DNA from: Voacanga thouarsii
Taxonomy: Eukaryota; Streptophyta; Magnoliopsida; Gentianales; Apocynaceae
Assembly: GCA_026120185.1 (NCBI GenBank)
Contig: JANUWF010002200.1
Location: 3,470,001 to 3,534,000, forward strand
DNA: 64,000 nt
Reading direction: 5' to 3'
This document shows positions 22,497-32,757 of this stretch, one piece after another. The position numbers were made by a program, and so were the translations under genes. The stretch's first letter is position 1. Each line of letters starts with the position of its first letter. Under the pieces are notes generated by a model. The model made no database searches and was not told the DNA's origin. It saw nothing but the letters and a program-made list of their open reading frames with translations.

Positions 22497-24700
22497 TACA
22501 CTATTCTATATGTCCATTTATTACTCCCCCGATGAGATGATTCCTTTAAATCTTTAAACCAACGCATACCGATTTTATATCTCAACTTTTCAAATGTTGC
22601 GATCGGTAAAGTCTTCGTGAAAATATCTGCGAGGTTATCACATGACCGAATTTGTAGCACATCAATTTCACATTTCTTCTAGAGTTCATGAGTAAAGAAG
22701 AATTTTGGTGAAATATGTTTTGTCCGATCTCCTTTAATATATCCTCCTCGTAATTGAGCTATGCAAGCTCGCATTGTCTTCATAAAGAGGAGTTGGAATA
22801 CCTTTGATTGATGATAATCCACAACTTTCTCGGATATAATGAATCATGGATCTTAGCCATACACATTCTCGACTTGCTTCATGAATGGCTATAATTTCAA
22901 GCATGATTTGAAGAAGTAGTCGCTATAGATTGTTTCGTAGAACGCCATGATATAGCAAGTGTTTCCACATGTAAATAGATAGCTCGTTTGAGAACGTGCT
23001 TTATGTGGATCGATAAATAACCAAAGATCTCGCATAACCTATCAATGTTGGACTGGTTTTATTTGAATAAAATAATCCGAGATCAATTGTACCTTGGAGA
23101 TATCGAAGGACTTGTTTAATTCCATTCCAATGTCGTCGTGTTGGTGAAGAACTAAATCTTGCTAATAAATTGACAAAGAAAAGCAATATCGTGTCGTGTA
23201 TTATTAGCAAGATACATCAATGCACCAATTGCACTCGAGATATGGTACTTCGAGACCAAGGAGTTCTTCATCATTTTCTTGAGGTCTGAAAGGATCTTTA
23301 TCCACATTTAATGATCGCACGATCATTGGAATACTCAATGGATGTGCTTTGTCCATGTAAAATCTTTTTAGCACTTTTGTTGTATATGTTGATTGATGAA
23401 TAAATGTTCCACTCTCCAAATGTTCAATTTGTAAACCAAGGCAAAATTTGGTTTTACCAAAATCCTTGATTTCGAATTCTCTTTTTAAATAATCAATTGT
23501 TTCTTGGAGCTCTTCAGGAGTTCCAATAAGATTAATATCATCAACATATATAGCTAATATCACAAATTTAGAACCAGATTTCTTAATAAAAACGCATGGA
23601 CATACCTGGTCATTTTTAAATCCCGCTTTCAATAAATATTCACTAAGACGTGTAAACCACATGCGCCCGCATTGCTTCAGTGCCATATAATGATTTCGCA
23701 ACTTGATGGAGTAATTTTCACGAGGATAATGTTTATATGCTTCGTGCATATGAAATCCTTCGAGGATTTTCATGTAAACATCATTTTCTAAATTTCCATA
23801 CAAGTAAGCAAGTGACAACATCTAATAGGCGCATATCTATCTTTTCATGTACTCGTCAAACCGATAAGATATCGGAGTGTAATAGCATCAACAACAGGAG
23901 AATAAGTTTCATCATAATCAATACCTGGTCTTTGTGAAAAACCTTGGGCTACTAATCGCGCTTTATATCGAACGATTTCACTCTTTTCATTGCGCTTTCG
24001 CACAAATATCCATTTGTAGCCAACAGTGTTTTATACCTTCCGGTGTTCGGACCGCAGTCCGAAGACTTCACGTTTTGCCGCTGCATTTAACTCCGATTGA
24101 ATCGCATCTTTCCATTGCAGCCAATCTTTTCTATGCCGACATTCATCAATCGATATTGGTTCAGGATCATCATTATCCTGTGTAACATCAAGAGATATAT
24201 TGTATGCAAATATATTATCAATAACAGCTTTCTATCCGATTCCAACTTCTACCGGAAGTGGTATAATTGATAGAAATTTCAGTGTTACTTTCATCAACTT
24301 CCGGTTCTTTGTCATCAGTTCTCTCTTGGTCTTTATCATTCTTTTCTTCAATATGATCTTCTGGATCATTTAATCCTATTTTCTTTCGAGGATTTTTATC
24401 TTTAGAACCAAGAGGTCGGCCATGCTTCTGGCATGCTTTTGGCTCAACAGCTATATGTAAAATCTTTTGTTCTGTTGGAACTTCAATTAGAATAGGAGCA
24501 TTTATAACTGGCATATGCGATTTTGTTACTCTTCTAGAGTCAACAAAAGTGTCTGGCATTTGATTTGCAATGCTTTACAAATGAATTATCTTTTGAACTT
24601 CAAGTTCACACGCGCTTGTATGTGGATCAAGATAATTTAATGATGTTGTCCAATCACGATCTTTCTTGTACTCGTTTCTATTCTCCCCTAATTTAGGGAA
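22497..24700 (-). pseudogene. Copia B reverse transcriptase/RNase H remnant
   Basis: A 205-codon open stretch (23204-23821) carries the core of the Copia RT with the YVDD motif (IYVDDINLIGTPEELQ) and the FCLGLQIEHLESGTF block. RNase H pieces lie at 22497-23200 (MLQIRSCDNLADIFTKTLP near the end). Many frameshifts occur, several of them at CTG/CAG sites. There is no integrase. Confidence 0.85.
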
Positions 24701-24884
24701 TAATGATTTCACAAGAGAATAAGAAAAGAAATATAAGAAAATGATGACAAGTAGGAAATGCCAAGAAAAATATCTCCTTTTTTTTTTTTCACTCTTCCCG
24801 GTACCGACTTTTCCTCTTCCTCTCTTGTCTTTTCTTCTCCTCCGACCCTCTACCTACCATCTACCTCTTCTTCTTCCTCATACA

Positions 24885-24909
24885 GATATATATATATATA
24901 TATATATGT
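24885..24909. repeat. (TA)n tract in the captured gene leader
   Basis: A TA run followed by atgtatcgatatatat, equivalent to the tracts in Copia A and C. Confidence 0.75.
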
Positions 24910-24972
24910 ATCGATATATATATCGCTTATCGGTCATTAGTAAACATCAAAAACAAAAATCACAAAGCGTAT

Positions 24973-26424
24973 ATGGAGACTCGTAATTCATTTGAGACAT
25001 GGTCAAATTTTGACTTAGTTTCTGCAGCAGATGTTGATGTATTTTCATTTTCAAACCAACCGCTTCGCCTAATTCGAACACGTAAGATTTTGATATGTTT
25101 TCCTTTCCAAACCAACCGCTTCTCGCCTAATTCGAACGCGTAAGATTTTGATATGTTTTCCTTTTCAAACCAACCGCTTCGTCTAATTCGAACGCGTAAG
25201 ATTTTGATATATTTTCCTTTCCAAACCAACCACTTCCTCCTAATTTCAGGTGAGATACCTTTGATGGCTTCCATTTGTTTTTAGTGTGCTTGATAATGAA
25301 ATTAAACTCTCTTTTGGTTTGTTTTTTTATGTAAATCGATGGAAGTTTTGAACATACCGCTTTGGACCAAGTTGATCTGCTCCTACAAGAGACTCGCTTT
25401 TGATATTGTTCCTCTTGATACTATTCATTTGAATGAGGATATGCTTGTGCATGATCCTTTCTACTCTCTAATGGATTTTGAACAAAGCCGTAATATGTTT
25501 CCAGGTTATTATACATTTAAACATGGATTTTGAATGGTATTACCTTTATCGATATTATTTTCTTTTTCTAGGAGAAATAATGAGTGGTCTTGGCAGCGAA
25601 GTCGGAGTAAGTACTCATGAAATGCATAATATCGAAGTTCAAGATATTATTGCAGACAAAATTCCCGGGGAGAAGAAGATGATTAAGAGGCAGAGAGAGA
25701 AGAAGGGCAATAACTCTCAAACACTATCAAGAGAAACAATTTCGCAAGATTTTTACCTACCAATCATGAGCGCAACCAAAGAACCGAATATTGGCATAAC
25801 CCGTCTCAAGAAAAGATGTAGGGAGTTAGGAATTCGTCGATGGCCTCACAGAAATTGGTGAGCTTGGAGACCATAATCAAGAATGTTCGAGTTCTCTCTC
25901 ATACATACTTATAATTTGTAAGTATGAAACTATGAAAGATTTATAAGTAAATAACCGATGATATCACTTCGATTTACAGGATATGCAAAATAAAGAAGAA
26001 GGAGGACATATGGCCGAGAAGAAATTACAAGAAGCCATTGCGATACCGGAATGTGAAAAACAGCTTGGTGGAAGAAAGTCCTAATACGCAGCTTAGAGGA
26101 CCAAACACGTAAATTGAGACAAGCATGCTTCAAGGCCAAATATAATAAGAAATATAATAAACTTAAGGAGATCATAAAATCTCAAGACTCATTTCGCAGT
26201 AATTTTACTGGCTACTTCGCCGCTAGTCTCGATGCCGGCTCAAAAGGGAAAGAAAAGGAGGAGGATGTCGAAAAAGAGGAGTCGAAGTCCATAATTACTA
26301 ATTGTTTGTCGTCCTCTAATGTAAATATTGAAAAAGAACAATTACAAACCTTCATCTTACATTTGTCACTCAATTACAAAAGAGCAACTATAAGCATGTA
26401 TCATCAAGTTCATATGAACACTAG
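24973..26424 (+). pseudogene. Captured RWP-RK (RKD-like) gene, Copia B copy
   Basis: The start codon is at 24973 and the stop at 26422-26424, antisense to the element, with four exons and three introns at the same places as in Copia C. Exon 1 holds four units of the 57-bp repeat but is frame-shifted. Exon 3 reads through the RWP-RK core (LKKRCRELGIRRWPHRN), then shifts at the RK end so the lysine is lost. Exon 4 has small insertions. A polyadenylation-like AATAAA follows the stop. The disruptive differences from the C copy concentrate at CAG/CTG, so true loss of function should not be assumed without read-level checking. Confidence 0.83.
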
Positions 26425-26459
26425 TGCTATGAATAAAAGATGTGATGCTTATTATTAAT

Positions 26460-27060
26460 GGAAATATCTTTTTCCCTTATTATCTTTTCTCGTTCCACTT
26501 CGGTGGCCAGTATTTCTCCGTGATAAGGGAAATATCGAGTGTGTCCATGACCATAACCACGGCCACCGCCACAACTACGACTATAACGATGGCTTCTACT
26601 CGGAGCCAACAAGCATTCACTTCGGGAGTGCCGTTGAGCCGCTCATCCGGCTTCATGATTTCTCAATAATAACTCATGTTAAAGTCGTCAATTTTGGATA
26701 CCCTTTTTCTCGATATTGTTATCGTAGAACATGAAAATTGGAGAATGTCTTCTCCAATATAACTTCATCGCAACTTTTTCTCCGTAAAATTTTTAACTAA
26801 GATGTAGTTTTATACATCACGGAGTTCACGGTTTTACAATCTTGCAACTTCAGTGCAACCATTCATACCGTGCAATGGGTAGTACGACCATCTTCAGTGG
26901 TCAAATCTTTCTTTTTATCCACATGACATATGGATCTCCTTTTTTTTTTAGCATTTAGATGCATTTTTGTATGACATATAAAATTTTTTTTTCGTAAATA
27001 TCAAGGGTTACAAATTCGAATTTAGCGAGATCAATAAATGCGTACTGTCTTCTCGGCTTT
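26460..27060 (-). pseudogene. Copia B gag remnant
   Basis: It is collinear with the shortened gag of A and C, including the Gly/Arg/Tyr-rich tail (about 26520-26600 on the plus strand) and the central block ending in the leader. Frameshifts occur throughout and there is no zinc knuckle. Confidence 0.75.
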
Positions 27061-27065
27061 AATAA

Positions 27066-27089
27066 CGGCAGAGACTCGTGCTGATAACG
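27066..27089 (-). promoter_or_regulatory. Copia B primer-binding-site region
   Basis: It is the complement of the cgttatcagcacgagtctc motif, adjacent to the 5' LTR. Confidence 0.6.
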
Positions 27090-27441
27090 TGTTATAAAAT
27101 TAGGGTAGTGTTAGAATAAAATCTTCACACTACACACTAATAAAACTCTAACTATTTTGCACAAGAATTTCTCTCTTTCTTTTCTCTCACAATTTTCTCT
27201 AATCTTTCTTTCACTAATCTTTCTTTCACAAAATAATGGTGTATTACAAGCTTAGAGAATAGCTCTAATTATAGAGCTCTAATTAGTGGATTACATCATG
27301 GCATACATCATCTTCCACTAATCTTAATTAGTGGTGTCTCCACTAAATGGTGGACATCCATAAAAATCTTCTAATAATTCACATAAATCCATAATTAGTG
27401 GAGCCTCCACTAATTAATAAAGATTCCAATAATTCATAATA
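27090..27441 (-). repeat. Copia B 5' LTR
   Basis: It is the 352-bp partner of 22045-22396. It also carries the TA rather than TG outer terminus, then the duplication AGATG. Confidence 0.9.
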
Positions 27442-28581
27442 AGATGGTCATTAATTATAAAAGATTAAATGATAATACATTAGAAGATAGTTATAATATC
27501 CCAAATAAAGAACAACTAATAAATAGAATTCAAGGATGCTACATATTTAGTAAGTTTGATTATAAATCAGGATTCGGGCAAATTAGAATGCACCCAGATA
27601 GTATAGCATGGACTGCTTTTACCTGTCTTTTGGGACATTTTGAATGGTTAGTTATGCCTTTTGGATTAAAAAATGCACCTGCAGTTTTTCAAAGGAAAAT
27701 GAACACAATTTTTAATAAATATAATCGGTTTGTTTTAGTATAGATCGATGATATTTTAGTTTTTTTTAAAATAAAAATGAACATATTAGTCATCTAAAAA
27801 TTGTTTTGTCTAAATTCTTAAAACACGGTATTGTAATTAGTAGCAAGAAAGCTCAATTATTTAAGAAAAATATAGAATTCTTAGGGATAGAAATAGGCCA
27901 AGGCAAAATAAAATTACAACCCCATATAAGTACAAAAGTATTAGATTTTTCTGATAAAATAAAAGACACAAAACAATTACAATAGTTTTTAGGAATATTA
28001 AATTATGCAAGACCATTTATTCAAGACTTAAGTAAAATCATAGGACCATTATATAGCAAAACAAGTCATAAAGGACACAAATATTTCAATAAAGAAGATA
28101 TACAATTAGTAAAACAAATAAAAGAAAAAGTAAAAATTTTATCAAATTTAAGGTTACCATTAGATAGTGATTATTTAATTTTAGAAACAGATTGATGTGA
28201 TAAGAGATGGGAGCCATTTTAAAATCCAAACGCCATAAATATAGTAATAAATTAGAAGAATAAATTTGCAGATATAGTAGTAGTAAATATAGAGAAAAAT
28301 GAAATATTAGTAGTATCGATGCAGAATTATTAGCAATTTGTTATGCTTTAGACAGTTTTAGATTATTTATTCTAAATAAACAAGAATTTACACTTAGAAC
28401 TAATTGTGAAGCAATAGTAAAATTTATTAATAAGAAAAATGAAAAATATAGTTCTCAAAGAAGATGGTTAAATTTTTTAGATAGAATTACTAATGATGGA
28501 TATAAAATTAATTTTGAACATATTAAAAGAAATGAGAATAAAATTGCAGATCATTTGTCAAGATTACTAACAAATATTATA
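27442..28581 (+). pseudogene. Endogenous pararetrovirus RT/RNase H (copy V1)
   Basis: This is the caulimovirid RT with the block VINYKRLNDNTLED and the FEWLVMPFGLKNAPAVFQ palm region. The tyrosine of the catalytic YIDD is replaced by a stop (27741-27743). Further stops and frameshifts follow. RNase H ends at the TGA at 28579-28581. The N-terminal pol part lies left of Copia B (21770-22044). It functioned in copying pregenomic RNA into DNA; this copy is dead. Confidence 0.88.
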
Positions 28582-28629
28582 TGACTTTACAAATGGATTT
28601 CAGCAAAAATACTATAAAGATTGGCCAAT

Positions 28630-30060
28630 GGGAGCTCACCAAGTATCCCAAAGGAAACAAATCTCCATTTTAGAACTCCAGTAGAAGGTAAATTAGAATA
28701 GATTCACCAAATATTTTTAGATAATCTTTGGAATGCACAAAATGCAAGACAAAAGATTAAAAGTTTACAAGTCTTAGCATTTTATTTTAGTAATCTGCCA
28801 AGACAGAGTTATTCACATTATGTAGTAACACAGGGTCACCAACCAAGTGTTTACTCACAATGGACTTCTGTTATGGCATGTGTTGAAAATTTTAACAAAC
28901 CCTTGTACAAATGTTTTAGAAATCTTCATGAAGCATTAGAATTTACTAGAAGTAGAATTGGTTTAAATTTCTTTATTGAACCAGATTGTAGAATAGAATT
29001 ACAAAATTCTTCCCCACAAGTTTTTCCCTAATTAACTAATATACCTAGCACAAGTAATTCTCCAGTAGACACAAACATACAGAAAATAAATTTTTACAAT
29101 CATTGTGATGCTTTAAGTAGAAATTTTAAATTATTAAATGATAAGTGCCAATCCTACAATGAAGATATTAATTCTCAAAAAGAATTAATTCATTCATTGC
29201 GACAACAGCATAAGTTGTATACTGGTATAATTTCTTTTCAAAATGAAGAAATTGTGCGAATGACAGCTAAGCTGGAAAATTTTCAGAATCAAGAACCAGA
29301 AGTTGTTTTTATGCCAGAAAAGCTAGAAATAGATAGACCTTTTGAATTTTTGATCCCTAGAATGTTTTTTAAAGCACAACAACTCTTGACAAAATTTCCG
29401 GATACTATTATAGAACTGATTACTGAAAAAATCCAAGATAAGTTTTTAGAAAAATTTTCTCTTTTACAAGAATGGCTTAGAATTTGTACAGATCCTCACC
29501 TAACCTTACATCCTGTATATTGTAAACATCCTACAAAAGAATGTAACCCTGACACTTGTCAAATTTGTCAACCTGATTGTGCAGCATATACTTTTGATTT
29601 TATCACTTGTGGTTGTCAATTAGAATATTTAATATTAACAGCTAATATTAATTTAGCATACTTTAGAAATTTTGAATTAAACTTAGCAAATGGAGAAGTG
29701 TTCTCAGTCACACTACAGACACTGCTGGATTATGGATGCCTCAATCAGATTATCTTTACAACTCCAGAACAAACAGATATTGTTGAAAGACAGCTGGCTC
29801 TTGCAATCTTGAAAGAATTTGAATTAGCAAGACCTATTGTAAAAGTTGAAATTTGCTCAGCTCCTCCAGAATGGGACAGTCTATAAATCATTCCTTCAAT
29901 CCATCGTATATGGGTCACTTCAACACGAAGGTTACCAATTAATGCAGAATCTGGATTTATCAGACGTAAAATTTGCTCTAAAAGCATTGCAAGACAACTG
30001 AGACACTGGAGACTAAAAACTCTTACTTTTAAACATGACAAAATTATGAAGCGAGGCTAG
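28630..30060 (+). pseudogene. Endogenous pararetrovirus viroplasmin/transactivator-like gene (V1)
   Basis: The N-terminal part (about 28800-28990) contains the viroplasmin-type, RNase H1 hybrid-binding-like signature (SHYVVTQGHQPSVYSQW, then a Phe-Lys-aromatic segment). A 229-codon open stretch follows at 29197-29886 with a Cys-rich cluster (CKHPTKECNPDTCQICQPDC). A stop at 29884 interrupts the C-terminus. In caulimoviruses this protein forms inclusion bodies and reactivates translation on polycistronic RNA. That function is inferred from position after RNase H and the domain. Confidence 0.72.
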
Positions 30061-30448
30061 AGTTTCCATCTTTTTGCGGAAAATAAGATTAAAAAAATAT
30101 ATGTACAACATCAATATTTTTTGGCGGAAGTAGAATTTGAAACCAGGACAAAATATCCAGATATTTGGCAATATTATCTTTTTCTTTATGAACAGAAGTC
30201 ACAAGAAGAAGAAGAAGGATCTGGAACTGAGATATGTGGAAGCGAATCTAAAGGCGAAATGCAGCAAGATTAAAGATCACTCCTCAAGACTGCCACTTAT
30301 GCAAAAAGTAGCTACAGGGACTTCCACTTTCTGTTAAGCCTACACCTCAAAACCCACTTTCTGTTATGCCTACACCTAAAACTTCACTTTCTGTTAAGCC
30401 TACGAATATGTGCTGTACACCTAAGAACTAGAGTAATAGGAAATTTTC

Positions 30449-30458
30449 ATTATAAAAG
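30449..30458 (+). promoter_or_regulatory. Viral pregenomic RNA promoter TATA box (V1)
   Basis: ttataaaagg lies in the large intergenic region after the viroplasmin gene and before the primer-binding site, where caulimovirids place the pregenomic promoter. The same box occurs in copy V2 (36751-36760). Confidence 0.6.
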
Positions 30459-30576
30459 GTATCAGTCTCTGAGATGTGGAGTACGATGCACATACTAGAA
30501 TTTGCTATTTTCATATTTCTTGTAAGTACCATATGGTGAGCAAACCTCACCGGTTTTTGCAATTCAATACCCCTTT

Positions 30577-30590
30577 TGCAAATAAAACTC
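30577..30590 (+). terminator. Viral polyadenylation signal candidate
   Basis: An AATAAA motif (gcaaataaaactc) lies ~130 bp downstream of the TATA box, giving a short terminal redundancy as expected for a caulimovirid RNA. It is conserved in V2. Confidence 0.5.
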
Positions 30591-30839
30591 TCTGGTAGCG
30601 ATGTTTAGTTTCTAACTTTCCAATAGCTAAGAATAAGTAAGAGAGTTAAGTACTTTCAGATAGTTCATCACTAAAATCCTTAATAGCCGTCGGCAAAAGA
30701 GTCAAAGTACTCGTGTAGCCGTGAAGCCAGTGGAGAGACGTTAAAGGCATTTTAGGGGAAGAGGCATAAGCCATCCTGGTGAATGAAAGAATAAGTGAAC
30801 GAACTATTATTTGGTAGGACTTTCAAACTCTTTTTCTTA

Positions 30840-31100
30840 TTCTTTAGTTATTCCCTATAGTATCTGAATCAACCCGTTACTATTACGCTTTACAAGAATT
30901 AATTACTCCTAGTAGCTGTCATTACTTTAAACAAACCGTAGATTCCTTAGAAATTATTGAACAGTATTATGCATATCTTGATATTGTAGAATTTGACCTT
31001 CGTCAAACTAGAAGATACCGTCCATGGTCTTACTATATATATATATATTAATCAAGCTAAAATAGACTTAATCTAGCAAAGGTATTTTGAAATAAAATCT
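30840..31100 (+). pseudogene. Decayed leader ORF of the pararetrovirus (V1)
   Basis: It is homologous to the 82-codon minus-strand frame in V2 (36102-36350) and encodes the same SRYYYALQ-like and FDLRQTRRYRPWSYY segments. Here the start codon is lost and a stop follows the TA-rich stretch. Its function is unknown. Confidence 0.45.
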
Positions 31101-31482
31101 GGTATCTAATTTAACCCTTTTGGACATAGCTATATTGTTCCTGAGATAAATAAATCTATAAAAGTTTTATATATAGATAGATATATAGAAACTTTATATA
31201 GTACATATATATATAGCAACTACAACAGTTTGTCGAGCTCCTAGAAGTTCCACTACAAGTGTTACTATTTCCTCCACTAAGTACCTATTTGCTCCTATAG
31301 ATATAAAAACTTACGTTTGTAAAAAGGTTTTCATATACATATATATAGTTTCCTACTTTTCCCACTATCAACTTCCACCATTAAAACACTATTCACTATT
31401 CACATTCATTAGATTTTCCACCACTAGACTATAGCTTCTTCAACCTACTCAAGTTCCAAAAGGGCACCCCCCCCTCCTAATT

Positions 31483-31494
31483 TGGTATCAGAGC
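31483..31494 (+). promoter_or_regulatory. tRNA-Met primer-binding site of the pararetrovirus
   Basis: TGGTATCAGAGC is the exact complement of the initiator tRNA-Met 3' end used by Caulimoviridae to prime minus-strand DNA. By convention it marks the start of the circular genome map. A run of C (31468-31475) lies just upstream. Confidence 0.88.
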
Positions 31495-31724
31495 AATTTC
31501 TTTATTTTAATTTTTACAGCTTAAATATTTATGCTTTGTTTAAGTGATTTAAAAATCCAATTAAAAAGTACATTGAAACGTATTGCAATTTATAAAAACC
31601 TGCTTTGAACCACTAATCCCTATAATCCTAATATTAAGATATATACTTACACTATTTATATATTAAACTTAGAACTTACTGATATTCGTAGACAACTGGC
31701 ATTATTAAGTTCAGCTTAATTTTT

Positions 31725-31913
31725 ATGTTGTGTATTTACCATTTAAATAATAGAATAAAAATTAATAAAACTCTTATTAAAAGTTACTCTCGTTTGCTTG
31801 GTTTTACAGATCCATACTCTTTTCAATTTTTCCAACTCAGTAATAGAATCTTTAATCTCACTATAGAAAATAGCTTGTTAATAAAACGATTAGAAATATT
31901 AAATTCGGCTTAG
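31725..31913 (+). CDS. Pararetrovirus small ORF 1 (V1)
   Basis: A 62-codon frame, the first substantial ORF after the primer-binding site. It is repeated at 46846-47000 and, in reverse, near 44055-44150. It is Leu/Ile/Asn-rich with no domain recognised. It ends three bases before the next ORF begins, as in polycistronic caulimovirid RNAs. Confidence 0.45.
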   Translation: MLCIYHLNNRIKINKTLIKSYSRLLGFTDPYSFQFFQLSNRIFNLTIENSLLIKRLEILNSA

Positions 31914-31916
31914 TAT

Positions 31917-32384
31917 ATGACAGATATTAGACGAATAGAATATTTAAATCTTGAACTTATAGGAAAAACAAAAAACATAGTTTATAGTAATAAACATAGG
32001 CATACTTGTTATTTCTCTTCCCAATATTTACATAATTTACATGGTGAGAATCAACAATTTAATAGTCTTATTGATTTAGTAATTAGTCTTGGAGAAAAAT
32101 TAGAAGCTCAAGAAAAGAAATTTTCTAATATTTGGGACATTATAGTAAAACATATTAAAGACAAAAATAAGATATTCGAACAATTAGCAAAAAAATTAGA
32201 ATATATTAAGGAACAAAATAATATTATAATACGAAGAGTAAAAACCCTAGAACCATTAATAGAAGAATCTAGTCAATATAAAGAAATACTAGTCAAATTT
32301 GGAAAACACTCTCAGAAAATAGAAGAATTTGTTTCTGACATAAATAAAATATTAAAAAATATAGAAACACTTATTCTTAGTTAA
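31917..32384 (+). CDS. Pararetrovirus ORF 2, coiled-coil protein (V1)
   Basis: This 155-codon frame is open in this copy. Heptad-like Ile/Leu/Lys/Glu spacing through residues 45-155 suggests a long coiled coil. In caulimovirids a small coiled-coil virion-associated protein is common in this region, so that role is possible but unproven. Shorter reversed copies are at 43697-44053 and 45496-45852. Confidence 0.55.
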   Translation: MTDIRRIEYLNLELIGKTKNIVYSNKHRHTCYFSSQYLHNLHGENQQFNSLIDLVISLGEKLEAQEKKFSNIWDIIVKHIKDKNKIFEQLAKKLEYIKEQNNIIIRRVKTLEPLIEESSQYKEILVKFGKHSQKIEEFVSDINKILKNIETLILS

Positions 32385-32460
32385 TGTCTTTAGAAGATAA
32401 TTTCGATTAGAAAAACTTATTCCTAATTAATGTCTTTAGAAGATAATTTCGATTATAAAA
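32369..32460 (+). repeat. ~46-bp tandem duplication
   Basis: The segment acttattc...atttcgatta occurs twice in a row with two or three differences, spanning the stop of ORF 2 and the start of the next small ORF. Confidence 0.75.
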
Positions 32461-32461
32461 A

Positions 32462-32695
32462 GTGCCTTTTGGAATTAAAAAAGTATCATTCGGAAACTTT
32501 AGGCCGTACGACTATCTAGGAATTGCTAATTCTGACAAAATATATCCAAAACAAAATAATATTCAAATAGCATTATTAATTAAAATTTGTGAAAAATTAG
32601 ATATTTTAGAAAAAAGATTAGCAGCTTTAAGCCTAGAAAAAGAAATAGATAAGTTAACAGATAAATTTAGTAAAATTCCTGTAGAAAGAAAATAG
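32462..32695 (+). CDS. Pararetrovirus ORF 3, small basic/coiled-coil protein (V1)
   Basis: A ~77-codon open stretch with a probable start upstream at 32434 that is broken by the local tandem duplication. The C-terminal half is Lys/Glu/Leu-rich and ends KIPVERK. A reversed fragment is seen at about 44500-44555. Function unknown. Confidence 0.4.
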   Translation: MPFGIKKVSFGNFRPYDYLGIANSDKIYPKQNNIQIALLIKICEKLDILEKRLAALSLEKEIDKLTDKFSKIPVERK

Positions 32696-32757
32696 AAAAA
32701 ACAAATAACTTATAAATTTGGATATTTATCTTCAGAAAAAATAAGTAGTGAAAAAAT

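Larger units (their letters stand above)
22045..27441 (-). mobile_element. Copia B: capture-bearing retrotransposon nested in the viral pol gene
   Basis: The element is 5,397 bp on the minus strand. Target duplication AGATG is at 22040-22044 and 27442-27446. Its 352-bp LTRs differ by about three substitutions. The interior matches Copia A and C: shortened gag, antisense RWP-RK gene, RT/RNase H remnant, and no integrase. The viral reading frame flanking it joins across the insertion, so the virus integrated first. The LTR sequence type is that of Copia D rather than of A and C. Confidence 0.93.

Noticed and set aside
30610..30820. Structured non-coding RNA in the viral leader
   Set aside because: Some GC-rich complementary words exist, but I could not draw a convincing fold by eye, and no covariation is available.
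31483..31494. tRNA gene fragment
   Set aside because: Only the 12-nt primer-binding complement is present, with no tRNA body.
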